A stretch of 64,000 nucleotides of DNA from Beijerinckia mobilis (lineage in GTDB: Bacteria > Pseudomonadota > Alphaproteobacteria > Rhizobiales > Beijerinckiaceae), in contig NZ_KN050689.1 of assembly GCF_000745425.1 (NCBI RefSeq), positions 1 to 64,000 of the forward strand. The letters are read 5' to 3'. Under the pieces are notes generated by a model that ran no database searches, had not been told where the DNA came from, and saw only the letters and a program-made list of their open reading frames with translations. The first letter of the stretch is position 1. Each line of letters begins with the position of its first letter. A program made the position numbers and the translations under genes. Shown here one piece after another: positions 1 through 8,911 of this stretch.

Positions 1-362
1 AATGCCGGCTGGTCACTACGTAAAAGCCGCTTCTCAGCAGCTCTCTCGACGAGTCCCAAGCACACCCGTTCAAAGCTTAAAGCTCCAAACTCGGTGAACT
101 TGATCCGTGACCGCCAGAGTTCTTTCTCAACCCAACACCTCAAAGGTTCCCCTTCAAAGGTCAGGCCGCAAGGACCCCGCCGCCCACGTTTCTCTTTCTT
201 CCGATTCAATTGTCAAACAGCTAATCCAGCAAACAAGGGTATCTAAACCCTCTAACTCAGAGACGCCAAACCACCCAGCCTCTCAGCCGGGCGATCCTTC
301 ACCCAATCATTCAGGAGATAACGTCCCGCGTCAGCCGCCTCTTCAGCAGCGCCGCCGTCGAT
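1..362 (-). other. Probable rRNA operon leader (structural genes off the left edge)
   Basis: No gene is readable here on either strand. On the minus strand this is the leader downstream of the 369-398 promoter. It contains a boxA-like element (208-221) followed by GAAAGAGAAACGTGG (184-198), a stretch I associate with alphaproteobacterial rRNA leaders or spacers. The 16S gene would therefore be expected just left of position 1. No 16S sequence lies inside the window, so the identity of the operon remains inferred. Confidence 0.55.
208..221 (-). promoter_or_regulatory. boxA-like antitermination element
   Basis: The minus strand reads GCTGTTTGACAATT, which closely resembles the E. coli rrn boxA (TGCTCTTTAACAATT). 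It lies about 150 nt downstream of the predicted start of the leader transcript, where NusB/NusE would load. The role is inferred from similarity and position. Confidence 0.5.
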
Positions 363-368
363 GAACGC

Positions 369-398
369 CTTATAGAACTACCCCTCCCCCAATGTCAA
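369..398 (-). promoter_or_regulatory. Strong rRNA-type sigma70 promoter firing leftward
   Basis: On the minus strand a perfect -35 TTGACA (393-398) is followed by an 18-bp spacer and a -10 TATAAG (369-374). Transcription would begin near 362 and run off the left edge. Near-consensus boxes followed by a leader with a boxA-like signal are typical of ribosomal RNA operons. The boxes are seen directly; the rRNA assignment is inferred. Confidence 0.7.
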
Positions 399-730
399 AC
401 CCTTTCTTCAGGGAAATGTCGCTGGCCTGTCGCCGTCGTGAGAAAAGAACGTCATATCAATGTGTTGAAAGTGACAAAAAGTGGTCGCAAAAGGCGCTTC
501 CACGAGCCGGAAGCGCGCTGTCTGAGCAGATTTCCGCGCGATTTTTTTTTGCGTCCGAGAGAAAAAATCGAAAGCGCCCGCGGCTTTTTGGGCCTCTGGC
601 CTTTCCGCCTGCCTCACGCATAGTCTTGTCGACAACCTTCCCCGAGCGGCACGACGATTCGCGAATGAGCTGAATCGGCGATTCTCAAGCTCTCGGGGCA
701 CAGCCAATGATTTGAAAGGGAATCAGCGTC
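399..730. other. Intergenic region, no gene seen
   Basis: This stretch lies between the divergent rRNA-type promoter and the amidase gene. Short open frames on both strands lack a plausible ribosome site or a recognisable product. The amidase has a GAAAGGG ribosome site just upstream of its ATG at 731. I see no other structure I can support. Confidence 0.4.
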
Positions 731-1549
731 ATGAAAATCTCGCTCATCCAGATGAATTCGATCAGCGACAGGGACGCCAATCTCAAGGCGGCCACGGAAT
801 TGATCGAATCGGCCGTGGCGCTGGAGCGGCCGGACTGGATCGCATTGCCGGAGGTTTTCGATTTCATCGGCGGCGTGCGCGCCGATAAATTCGCCGCGGC
901 GGAATTCCTGCCGGACGGACCTACTTATCGCACCATGCAGGATCTCGCGCGGCGTCACGGTATTTTTATCCATGCCGGATCGCTTCTGGAGAAAATTCCC
1001 GGCGAGGAACGGCTCTACAACACCACCGTGGTCTTCAACCGCGCCGGCGAGGAAATCGCGCGCTATCGCAAGATTCACATGTTCGATATTACGGCTCCGG
1101 ACGGCACTCCCTATCGCGAGAGCAATTCTTTCAAGCCCGGCGATACGGTCGTCACCTATCCGTGCGAGGATATGATCATCGGCTGTTCGATCTGCTACGA
1201 CATCCGCTTCCCCGATCTTTATCAGGCGCTTGTCGCCAGAGGCGCGACGATGATCGTCGTGCCGGCGGCCTTCACGATGCAGACGGGCAAGGACCATTGG
1301 GAAGTGCTGATGCGCGCCCGCGCCATCGAGACGCAAGCCTATGTCTGCGCACCCGCGCAGACCGGACCGCACACGATCGGCAAAGAGACCCGCACCTCCT
1401 ACGGCCATTCTCTCATCGTCGATCCCTGGGGCCATGTTATCGCGAAAGCATCCGATGGCGTCGGCTTCGTCTCGGCGCGCATTAATCCGGCCTTAGTCCA
1501 GAAGGTCCGCACGCAAATCCCGGTCGCAAGCCACAAAGTCGCCTTGTGA
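731..1549 (+). CDS. Carbon-nitrogen hydrolase (Nit1/NitA-like amidase)
   Basis: A 272-residue member of the nitrilase superfamily. The catalytic Glu-Lys-Cys triad is visible: Glu41 in LPEVF, Lys114 in YRKIHMFD and Cys155 in CSICYDIRFP. The length and the YRKIHMFD and CYDIRFP motifs fit the Nit1 branch, whose characterised members hydrolyse deaminated glutathione, a by-product of transaminases acting on glutathione. No signal peptide is present, so it should be cytosolic. The ATG is preceded by GAAAGGG. It appears monocistronic, with the rRNA-type promoter diverging on its left. The family is certain; the exact substrate is an inference and another short amide is possible. Confidence 0.9.
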   Translation: MKISLIQMNSISDRDANLKAATELIESAVALERPDWIALPEVFDFIGGVRADKFAAAEFLPDGPTYRTMQDLARRHGIFIHAGSLLEKIPGEERLYNTTVVFNRAGEEIARYRKIHMFDITAPDGTPYRESNSFKPGDTVVTYPCEDMIIGCSICYDIRFPDLYQALVARGATMIVVPAAFTMQTGKDHWEVLMRARAIETQAYVCAPAQTGPHTIGKETRTSYGHSLIVDPWGHVIAKASDGVGFVSARINPALVQKVRTQIPVASHKVAL

Positions 1550-1657
1550 TTCGACGTGATTCGGCGGGATCAGAACCATGCCACATCCGCCAGCCCGTGC
1601 ACTCGTCCAGGGGGTGCTTTTGCGATCTCAGCTCGTGAATTTTCACTCCCTGAAGTC

Positions 1658-2056
1658 TCAACTCTTGGGTGGCTGTTCCGCAGCCCGGCACGAGCGCATG
1701 GTGCCATAAACTTCCCGTCCCTCGGGATCGACGAACCAGCCGCGGCTGACGGAACAATGCGCGGGCACGACGCGGCAAATGCGCCAGGGGCCTGACACGA
1801 GTTCGCCGAAGGGATTGTAATGCAGCCCGTTGCCGCGGCGACAGATGCGCATCTTCTGGGGAACCGGCGGCAAAGGCTCGTCCATGTTCCGCTTCGCGCG
1901 GTGACGGTGTGTCCCATGCTCATCGGCTCTCTGGGCCGTCCCCTGCCCCACAGATACACTGCGGACACTGACGGGATGGCCGGCGCGAGCCACGTCGATA
2001 TTTGTGAATAGGCTGCCCGTCAGAAAACAGGCGCAGGCAAAAAAGATTTTTTGCAC
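1658..2056 (-). CDS. Small secreted cysteine-containing protein, function unknown
   Basis: I do not recognise this protein. From a GTG at 2056 it has 132 residues and opens with a lysine-led hydrophobic stretch (KIFFACACFLTGSLF), with a likely signal-peptidase site near DVARA-GH. The mature part is basic and has four cysteines in its second half (RICRR, WRICRV, AHCSV, RSCRA), enough for two disulfides, which suits a periplasmic protein. An open frame reaches upstream to an ATG at 2191, but that extension would bury the signal peptide. The ribosome site before the GTG is weak. It converges on the amidase gene. Coding status is likely but unproven. Confidence 0.45.
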   Translation of the reverse strand: MQKIFFACACFLTGSLFTNIDVARAGHPVSVRSVSVGQGTAQRADEHGTHRHRAKRNMDEPLPPVPQKMRICRRGNGLHYNPFGELVSGPWRICRVVPAHCSVSRGWFVDPEGREVYGTMRSCRAAEQPPKS

Positions 2057-2583
2057 AACAACGTCCAAAGAAAAGTACGAGAATGAAACGATCCTCTCCC
2101 CACCACTGCCGGGAGCGTTTTGGCCGTTTCCGTTCTTTGAAAAAAATTTTCGTGTTCCGCGGCAGCGCCAATCCCGAAAAGATTCGCTCACACCGTGAAT
2201 AAACTAGACTTCGAATATATAACTGTCTTGCACGACGCCGACATCACAAAATCCGGCGCTACCCTCACTGACGCAGCGCTCTTCCGGTTGCTGCGCGAGA
2301 CACGCCAGCCTCCACCCCCGATTCTCTCAACACCTGTTGCCATCAAGGCGACGAACGTGTCTTGCGGGCGGGCCCGCGCCAAGCCGACGGAAAAGGCCGC
2401 GCGCGTAGGGCTTCGCTGCCGGGTGAGCGGCCTGGCTTTCATTCCTGGTCCGTGGCACTTGTTCGCGCCACGGACCAGGCGCTTCAGTCTGCACCCGGCG
2501 CCATGATGCGATGAACAATGAGATACAGCAAGTAAAATCGGGGCGATCTTCCCTTCCGGTCCGATTCGATCCATGCTTCAGGC
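2057..2583. other. Intergenic region upstream of the peptide transporter
   Basis: Overlapping open frames on both strands here look like chance frames, with no family, ribosome site or consistent composition. The one clear structure is the 13-bp hairpin at 2444-2479. The region should hold the promoter of the transporter operon, but I could not fix one. Confidence 0.35.
2444..2479. repeat. Perfect 13-bp stem hairpin
   Basis: CCTGGTCCGTGGC (2444-2456) pairs perfectly with 2467-2479 across a 10-nt loop. Neither strand has a T-run beside it, so it is not a standard Rho-independent terminator. It sits 105 bp before the transporter start and could be a leader structure or a REP-like palindrome. 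Confidence 0.55.
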
Positions 2584-4224
2584 ATGGTACCGGTACCCAA
2601 CCTTCTTGCCCCTCTCCTCGCCATTCTGCTTGCGTTTGCCCCCAGTAGTAGCAAGGCCGACGACGCCGGCACTGCCTCTGCGGGCCTTTCTGCGGAAAGG
2701 ATTTGGCGGCGTGGCGAGCCGGGCGATCCCGGCTCTCTCGACCCGCATAAAGCCACCACCGTCATCGAAAGCCATATTCTGACGGAGCTTTACGAAGGGC
2801 TGGTCATTCTCGATGCCAGAGGCCGCATCCAGCCCGGTGTCGCCAAAAGCTGGAGCATCAGCGAGGACGGACGCCTCTATCGTTTTCAGCTGCGCGAGGA
2901 TGCCCGCTGGTCGAACGGAGACCCGGTGACGGCACAGGATTTCGTCTATGCCTTCCGCCGCCTGATGGATCCGGCCACCGGCGCGCCCTATGCCAATATT
3001 CTCTACACGCTGAAAAATGCCGAAAAGGTCAACAAAGGTCTTTTGCCGCCCGAATCACTCGGCATCACGGCAATCACCGACCACGTACTCGAAATCACGC
3101 TCGAAGAGCCGGTACCCTATCTGATCGCTCAACTCGCGCATCTGACCGCAAAGCCGCTACACCGCCATTCCATTGAGGCGACGCATGGCGATTTCGTCCA
3201 TCCCGGCCGCATCGTCACCAACGGGCCGTTCATGCTGGCGGATTTCAATCCCAACGACAGGCTGGTTCTCGTCAAAAATCCGCACCATTACGATGCGGCG
3301 GCCATCGGTCTCGACAAGGAGATCTTCATCCCCCTCGAAGATCGTTCGGCGGCGCTACGCCGCTTTCTCTCCGGCGAAATCGATTCCTACAGCGACGTCC
3401 CGGTCGATCAGATCGCTTTCGTCCGCAAAATTGCAGGCGAAAGGTTCAAACTGTCCCCCAATCTCGGCACCTATGTCTATGCCTTCGATACACGGCATCC
3501 GCCCTTCGACGATGCGCGCGTGCGCACCGCTTTATCACTGGCAATCGACCGGGAGTTTCTCGCCGAACGCATCTGGGGTGGCACGATGGAGCCCGGCTAT
3601 AGTTTCGTGCCGCCGGGAATCGAGTCCTACGGCCCGCCGGCAGAGCTCACCTTCCGCAATATGACGCCATTCGAGCGGGAAGACCGGGCGCGGGCGCTTC
3701 TCGCGGAGGCGGGCTATGGTCCTGGCGGCCAAGGGCCCAGGAAAGTGCTGAAGGCCGAGATTCGCTTCAATATTTCGGAAAATCATCGGGCGACGGCCAT
3801 CGCCGTCGCTGACATGTGGAAACGCATCGGGGTCGAAACCAGTCTTGTCGCCACCGATGTGACTAGTCATTATGCCTTCATGCGAGAACGTCCGCCCTAT
3901 TCCCTTCTGCGTTATGGCTGGTTTGCCGATTTCCCCGATGCGCAGAATTTCCTGTTTCTCGCCGAAAGCGGCAACAAAGGTCTCAATATTTCGGGTTTCA
4001 GCAATTCAGCCTATGATGCATTGATGCACGATGCAGCAGGAGAGGCCGATGCAACGAAGCGCACCGCGCTTCTGCATCAAGCCGAAATGCTGCTATTGCA
4101 AGAAGGCCCCTATCTGCCGCTGATGATCTTCAAGGCCAAAAATCTGGTTTCGCCGAAACTGCATGGCTGGCACGAAAATGCGCTCGACACCCATCCCGGG
4201 CGCTTCATTTCGATCGATCCGTAA
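2584..4224 (+). CDS. Peptide ABC transporter, periplasmic binding protein (OppA family)
   Basis: A 546-residue family 5 solute-binding protein that would capture oligopeptides in the periplasm for the permeases encoded next to it. An N-terminal signal peptide (about residues 1-25, cleaved near SKA-DD) leads into the family's GDPGSLDPHKATT opening. The length matches OppA (about 540). The start at 2584 is the only in-frame choice before the signal peptide; an ATG at 2573 is in another frame, and the ribosome site is weak. The stop overlaps the ATG of the next gene (TAATG), so translation is probably coupled. Specificity for particular peptides cannot be read from the sequence. Confidence 0.9.
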   Translation: MVPVPNLLAPLLAILLAFAPSSSKADDAGTASAGLSAERIWRRGEPGDPGSLDPHKATTVIESHILTELYEGLVILDARGRIQPGVAKSWSISEDGRLYRFQLREDARWSNGDPVTAQDFVYAFRRLMDPATGAPYANILYTLKNAEKVNKGLLPPESLGITAITDHVLEITLEEPVPYLIAQLAHLTAKPLHRHSIEATHGDFVHPGRIVTNGPFMLADFNPNDRLVLVKNPHHYDAAAIGLDKEIFIPLEDRSAALRRFLSGEIDSYSDVPVDQIAFVRKIAGERFKLSPNLGTYVYAFDTRHPPFDDARVRTALSLAIDREFLAERIWGGTMEPGYSFVPPGIESYGPPAELTFRNMTPFEREDRARALLAEAGYGPGGQGPRKVLKAEIRFNISENHRATAIAVADMWKRIGVETSLVATDVTSHYAFMRERPPYSLLRYGWFADFPDAQNFLFLAESGNKGLNISGFSNSAYDALMHDAAGEADATKRTALLHQAEMLLLQEGPYLPLMIFKAKNLVSPKLHGWHENALDTHPGRFISIDP

Positions 4225-5144
4225 TGATGAGCGTCATTCTCAGGCGCCTCATGGCCGCCATTCCCACGCTATTCGTCATCGCGGCGCTTTCTTTCTTTCT
4301 GATGCGACTGGCGCCCGGCGGCCCTTTCGATACCGAGCGCCCGCTCGACCCTGCAATCGCTGCCAATCTGAGACGCATCTACAAGCTCGATCTGCCTTTG
4401 TGGCAGCAATTCCTTCTTTATATGTCGAGCCTGCTCCAAGGTGATTTCGGACCGAGCCTCCATTGGCGTGACTTCTCCGTCAACGAGCTCTTCGCCCGCG
4501 CCCTGCCGGTCTCTCTTCGCCTTGGCGGTGCGGCTCTCGTCATCGCCTTCTGCCTCGGCGTGCCGATCGGCTATCGCGCCGCTCTGGCCCCACGCGGCTT
4601 TCCGGCCCGTCTTGCGGGTCTCATCATCCTTGGCGCCCTCATCGTACCGCCTTTCGTCGTCGCTCCGCTGCTGCAACTCCTTTTCGGCCTCGATCTGCAT
4701 CTTCTGCCCATCGGCGGTTGGGAAGACGGCGCTTTCAGCCATCAGATCTTGCCGGTCACCGTGCTTTGCCTGCCTTTGCTCGCGGCCATCGCCAATCTGA
4801 CGCGCGCATCGATGCGCGACGCTCTCGCCGAACCACATATGCGAACCCTGCGCGCCTTCGGCCTGCCGGCGCGGGTGATCGAGACCCATGCTTTGCGCGC
4901 CGCGCTGTTGCCGGTCATCGCCTATCTCGGCCTTGCCACCGCGAATGTGCTCACCGGCTCAATGGTGGTCGAGACGATCTTCGGCCTGCCTGGCATGGGG
5001 CGCTATTTCGTCGATGCGGCGCTCGGTCGTGATTATCCGATCGTCATGGGCACCGTCATCATCGTCGCATTGATGGTGATCGGATTCAATCTCATCGCCG
5101 ATCTGCTGCTCGCCTGGCTCGATCCCCGCATCCGCCGAGAATGA
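4224..5144 (+). CDS. Peptide ABC transporter permease (OppB family)
   Basis: A 306-residue inner-membrane permease with about six transmembrane segments. The first helix, near residues 10-27, ends in the family's MRLAPGGPF motif. The cytoplasmic EAA-type loop that contacts the ATPase (around LRAFGLPARVIETHALRAA) and the downstream GLPGMGRYFVDAA motif are typical of OppB/DppB. It overlaps the binding-protein gene and is followed after 20 bp by the second permease. Two ATGs stand in tandem (4224 and 4227), and either could be used. Confidence 0.92.
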   Translation: MMSVILRRLMAAIPTLFVIAALSFFLMRLAPGGPFDTERPLDPAIAANLRRIYKLDLPLWQQFLLYMSSLLQGDFGPSLHWRDFSVNELFARALPVSLRLGGAALVIAFCLGVPIGYRAALAPRGFPARLAGLIILGALIVPPFVVAPLLQLLFGLDLHLLPIGGWEDGAFSHQILPVTVLCLPLLAAIANLTRASMRDALAEPHMRTLRAFGLPARVIETHALRAALLPVIAYLGLATANVLTGSMVVETIFGLPGMGRYFVDAALGRDYPIVMGTVIIVALMVIGFNLIADLLLAWLDPRIRRE

Positions 5145-5164
5145 ATCATCATGAATGAACCGTC

Positions 5165-6265
5165 ATGAGCGAGCCCGCCAGCATCAAAGCCTCATTCGCA
5201 CGGAGCATCTCTCCAGCTCTTGCCGTGCTCAGCCTCATCACCGCTGCCTGTCTCATCGGTCCCTGGCTCTCGCCGCATGGACATGACGAAGTCCATCGCG
5301 ATTATCTTCTCATTCCCCCTTCTCTCGCAGCCCATCCGACGAAAGCTGAAACCGAGGCGGCGCTGGCTTCCATCGGCCAGGCCTTGCACCTGAAAATCGC
5401 CGGTTTCGAAATCACCCATTCCGCCACCGCCTCGCCAACTTTGCGCGCGACCTTCAGTGCCGATGCACCGATCGATAGCCGCATCCTGCGAGGGTTCACC
5501 GGCTCCGACATATTCGGCGAACCCCATATTATCGGGCAGAACGAGGATGGCCGCCGCGTGAGTGTCCGAGCGCCGCTCCGATCCATGCACTTTCTGTTCG
5601 GCACCGATGCGAACGGCCGCGATCTTCTGACCCGTGTACTCGTTGCAGGACGGATTTCGCTGGCCGTCGGGCTTCTCGCCTCGCTCGTCGCCCTCGTCTT
5701 TGGCGTCACTTACGGTGCTCTCGCCGGCTATCTCGGTGGTCTCACTGGCGCCCTGATGATGCGTTTCGTCGAGATCGTCTATGCTTTGCCGTTCATTTTT
5801 TTGGTCATTGTCCTGACCATGGTTCTCGGCCGTGGCCTTGCCCTGATCCTCATCGCCATCGCCTCGGTTGAATGGCTCGATATGGCGCGCATCGTGAGGG
5901 CGCAGACGCTCAGTCTGAAACACCGTGATTTCGTGACGGCCTCGGAGGCGCTCGGCGCCGCGACGCCGGCCATTTTGTGGCGGCACATCCTGCCCAATGC
6001 CTTCGGCCCCATCGCCGCCTATCTGACCATCCTCGTCCCGCGCGTCATTCTCCTCGAAAGTTTCGTCTCCTTCCTCGGGCTCGGCGTCCAGGAACCTCTG
6101 ACGAGCTGGGGTGTCCTCATCGCCGATGGCGCACGCACCATTCAGAGCGCCGTCCATCTGCTCGTCTTTCCGTCTCTGTTTCTGGCCGCGACACTCGCCG
6201 CGCTGAATGCGCTCAGCCAGGATTTACGCGCTTTTGCCGGACGCGGCCCCGGAGACGCTCAATGA
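5165..6265 (+). CDS. Peptide ABC transporter permease (OppC family) with extra periplasmic segment
   Basis: A 366-residue partner permease. A first transmembrane helix (about residues 16-35) is followed by roughly 100 residues predicted to be extracytoplasmic, then GTDANGRDLL, the usual OppC/DppC entry into the remaining five helices. The EAA-type loop reads ASEALGAATPAILWRHILPNA. The long segment between helix 1 and GTDANGRDLL makes it larger than classic OppC (about 300 residues) and recalls YejE-type permeases of peptide/microcin C importers. The stop overlaps the ATPase start (ATGA). Family assignment is firm; the YejE comparison is inference. Confidence 0.9.
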   Translation: MSEPASIKASFARSISPALAVLSLITAACLIGPWLSPHGHDEVHRDYLLIPPSLAAHPTKAETEAALASIGQALHLKIAGFEITHSATASPTLRATFSADAPIDSRILRGFTGSDIFGEPHIIGQNEDGRRVSVRAPLRSMHFLFGTDANGRDLLTRVLVAGRISLAVGLLASLVALVFGVTYGALAGYLGGLTGALMMRFVEIVYALPFIFLVIVLTMVLGRGLALILIAIASVEWLDMARIVRAQTLSLKHRDFVTASEALGAATPAILWRHILPNAFGPIAAYLTILVPRVILLESFVSFLGLGVQEPLTSWGVLIADGARTIQSAVHLLVFPSLFLAATLAALNALSQDLRAFAGRGPGDAQ

Positions 6266-7953
6266 GACCGGCTGATCCGGAAGAGCTGGACCCAAACGGC
6301 AAAGTTGCGCCCCTCCTTGCGTTCGACGCTCTGTCGATCGTCTATGCCGACCGAACGGTCGTGCGGGATCTCTCCCTTAGGATAAGGCGCGGCGAGACTG
6401 CGGCACTGGTCGGAGAATCAGGCTCCGGCAAAAGCCAGAGCGCCTTTGCGGCTTTGCGGATATTGCCGCCGGAAGCACGGGTTTCCGGCCGAATCCTGTT
6501 TGAAGGGCAGGACCTGCTCACCTTGTCCGGGCAAAAGCTCAATGCCTTGCGTGGCAAACGCATCGCTTTGATCTTTCAGGAACCCATGTCGGCGCTCGAC
6601 CCCCTTTATCCGGTTGGGGAACAGGTCAGCGCGGTGCTGCGCCACCATCTGGAGTTGAGCAGAAAAGCCGCTTTCGAGCGCGCCTGCGACCTGCTCCATG
6701 AAGTCGGAATCCGCGAGCCAAAACAGAAGGCCCATGCCTATCCGCATGAATTATCGGGTGGTCAGCGCCAACGCGTCGCCATTGCCATGGCGATTTCCTG
6801 CGAGCCCTCCCTGCTGATCGCCGACGAGCCGACGACGGCGCTCGATGTCGCTCTGGCCTCGCGCATTCTCGATCTGATCGCCGAGCTGAAACAAAGGCAC
6901 GGCATGGCGCTTTTGTTCATCAGCCATGATCTCGGCCTTGTCTCCCGCGTCGCCGACAGGGTGCATGTCATGCATAGCGGAGAGATCGTCGAAAGCGGTG
7001 CGGCCAAAGCCATTCTGCATGAGCCCCACCATGCCTATACAAAGCTCCTCATCGAAGCCGCCTTACCGCCACGAGATGCGCGGGGGCAGCAGAGACCGCA
7101 GGCCGGAGAACCCTCAATCCTGATCGAGGCTCGCGATCTCACCGTCCATTTTCCACAACGCGGAGCTTCGCCCTTCCCATTTTTCTCGCGGCTGGCCGGC
7201 CTAGCGTTTCCACGCCGCGAAAAGGCGGCACAATCCTCTGCCGCCACCATCCTCGACCATGTAAGCCTTGCGTTGCGGACCGGGGAAACCTTCGGCCTCA
7301 TCGGAGAATCAGGCTCCGGCAAATCGACCTTCGCCCGTGCGCTCATGCGCCTGGTGCCGGCCACTGGCACCATTATCTTCGACGGCCGCGATTTGCTCGA
7401 TCTCGATGCGCGCGCGATGCGGCCATTGCGGCGGGATATGCAGATGGTCTTTCAGGATCCCTATCAAGCCCTGTCGCCGCGCATGCGGATCGGCGCCATC
7501 GTCACTGAAGGGCTGAGGATTCACGAGCCAGGCCTCGACAAAAAAGCGCTCGACATCCGCGCGGCAAAGGCACTCGAGGAGGTGAAACTCGATCCGCTTA
7601 TGCGGCATCGCTTTCCCCACGAATGTTCAGGGGGCCAGCGTCAGCGCATCGCCATCGCCCGCGCGATGATCCTGCGCCCGAAACTGCTGCTGCTCGACGA
7701 ACCGACATCGGCGCTCGACCGTTCGATACAAACCGATATTCTTGCCTTGCTCAAGGAGCTGCAGGAGCATTTCAGCCTGACTTATCTTTTCATCAGCCAT
7801 GATTTCAGCGCCATACGCGCCATCGCGCACCGGATCGGAGTCATGCAAGCGGGCCGCCTCATCGAAACCGGTCCGGCGGAGACACTCTTTACCCATCCGC
7901 AAGCCGATTACACGAAATCCTTGATTGCAGCAGCCTTTCCCAGAACTCCTTGA
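6262..7953 (+). CDS. Peptide ABC transporter, double ATPase (OppD-OppF fusion, YejF-like)
   Basis: A 563-residue protein with two complete ABC ATPase domains. Domain 1 has Walker A GESGSGKS (51-58), the signature LSGGQRQRVAIA and Walker B LLIADEP. Domain 2, starting near residue 290, has Walker A GESGSGKS, the signature CSGGQRQRIAIA and Walker B LLLLDEP. Two ATPases in one chain power the two-permease importer, as in YejF. The ATG at 6262 overlaps the stop of the preceding permease; the frame stays open about 95 codons upstream, but that part is the permease gene read out of frame. Last gene of the four-gene operon. Confidence 0.93.
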   Translation: MRPADPEELDPNGKVAPLLAFDALSIVYADRTVVRDLSLRIRRGETAALVGESGSGKSQSAFAALRILPPEARVSGRILFEGQDLLTLSGQKLNALRGKRIALIFQEPMSALDPLYPVGEQVSAVLRHHLELSRKAAFERACDLLHEVGIREPKQKAHAYPHELSGGQRQRVAIAMAISCEPSLLIADEPTTALDVALASRILDLIAELKQRHGMALLFISHDLGLVSRVADRVHVMHSGEIVESGAAKAILHEPHHAYTKLLIEAALPPRDARGQQRPQAGEPSILIEARDLTVHFPQRGASPFPFFSRLAGLAFPRREKAAQSSAATILDHVSLALRTGETFGLIGESGSGKSTFARALMRLVPATGTIIFDGRDLLDLDARAMRPLRRDMQMVFQDPYQALSPRMRIGAIVTEGLRIHEPGLDKKALDIRAAKALEEVKLDPLMRHRFPHECSGGQRQRIAIARAMILRPKLLLLDEPTSALDRSIQTDILALLKELQEHFSLTYLFISHDFSAIRAIAHRIGVMQAGRLIETGPAETLFTHPQADYTKSLIAAAFPRTP

Positions 7954-8026
7954 TATTTTCGGCTTCTCCTGCCCTTGAGAGGCGCGGCGAGGAGATGAAC
8001 AGGGAGAACAAACCGCTGCGTCACAA

Positions 8027-8911
8027 TCACCATTTGGAAGCGTGTCGTTTCCGCTTGTAATAACGGATCATGTCGACGAAGGCTGGCGGTATCCAGTACC
8101 GGATCCTCTCATTGATGCCGGCAGGTCCCGTCGCGCGGATCGGTTTGGAGATGATAGTCGTGTGGAATTCATCGCTTTCGCCGTCATCCCGTCCGTTGCT
8201 GTAGAAATAAGCGGCGGCGGAACGGCGCGGCCGTTCGTCAGGCGCACTCACCGGCGTCGGATGACCATGCAGGCTGTTCGAGGATTGGGCGAATACGATA
8301 GTGCGCCCGAGGATCGGATTGACTTTCTCGACGCAGCGATCGGCATCCTGGTCCCACAATTCGAGCTGGCCACCCCAGGACGATTGCCAATTCCTGTTGA
8401 GATAGGTGATGAAAACCAGACGATTGGCGAGATGCGTGTGCGGATGCTGATTGAAATCAAGATGGAGCGCGAACCGCCCTCCCGATGGAATGTCATGCAG
8501 ACCACCGGCAGTCAGATGCGGATCGCAGATGAGCCCCTCGATCCCGGTCAACCGTTCCAGAAACGAGAGAAACGGGCTTGAATGGATGGTTGAGAAATAA
8601 AGCTGCGTCGCGGGCCCGAACCGGGTCCCCGGGAGGGAGCCGTATTTGCGTTCATCCTCGCTGTCATAGAGACGCCAGTCGCGATGTTTGATCTGATCGA
8701 ATTCCTTATTCATCAATTCGAGCAAGGTGACCGGAAACAGATTGTCTATAACAAGATGAGGAAATGGTTTGTTGGCGAGAAATGTCTCACGCAGGGTATC
8801 GACCGACGCGACAATCTCCCTGTTCAAAATGGTCTCGGGGTCAAAAAACATGCCGTCGATCACGACACCGTTTCTTGCGTCCAATGGAGCACTACCTGCC
8901 AGGTGATTCAT
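8027..8911 (-). CDS. 2-oxoglutarate/Fe(II)-dependent oxygenase (prolyl-hydroxylase-like)
   Basis: A 294-residue cytosolic protein with the iron-binding facial triad of 2OG-Fe(II) oxygenases: His150 and Asp152 in LHLDFNQHP, and a distal His at 215 or 217 in SLHGHPTP. The basic residue that binds 2-oxoglutarate is one of the arginines in ERPRRSAAAYF. These enzymes couple 2-oxoglutarate decarboxylation to hydroxylation; related proteins occur in prolyl-hydroxylase-like and secondary-metabolism settings. A good AAGGGA ribosome site precedes the ATG. It stands alone, converging with the transporter operon, so no substrate can be inferred from context. Confidence 0.85.
   Translation of the reverse strand: MNHLAGSAPLDARNGVVIDGMFFDPETILNREIVASVDTLRETFLANKPFPHLVIDNLFPVTLLELMNKEFDQIKHRDWRLYDSEDERKYGSLPGTRFGPATQLYFSTIHSSPFLSFLERLTGIEGLICDPHLTAGGLHDIPSGGRFALHLDFNQHPHTHLANRLVFITYLNRNWQSSWGGQLELWDQDADRCVEKVNPILGRTIVFAQSSNSLHGHPTPVSAPDERPRRSAAAYFYSNGRDDGESDEFHTTIISKPIRATGPAGINERIRYWIPPAFVDMIRYYKRKRHASKW

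Noticed and set aside
614-1435. 273-codon open frame on the minus strand
   Set aside because: Antisense to the amidase, with a composition of random His/Arg/Asp-rich sequence typical of shadows.
5977-6261. 95-codon N-terminal extension of the double ATPase
   Set aside because: This part is the OppC-type gene in another frame; the ATGA overlap at 6262 gives the normal start.
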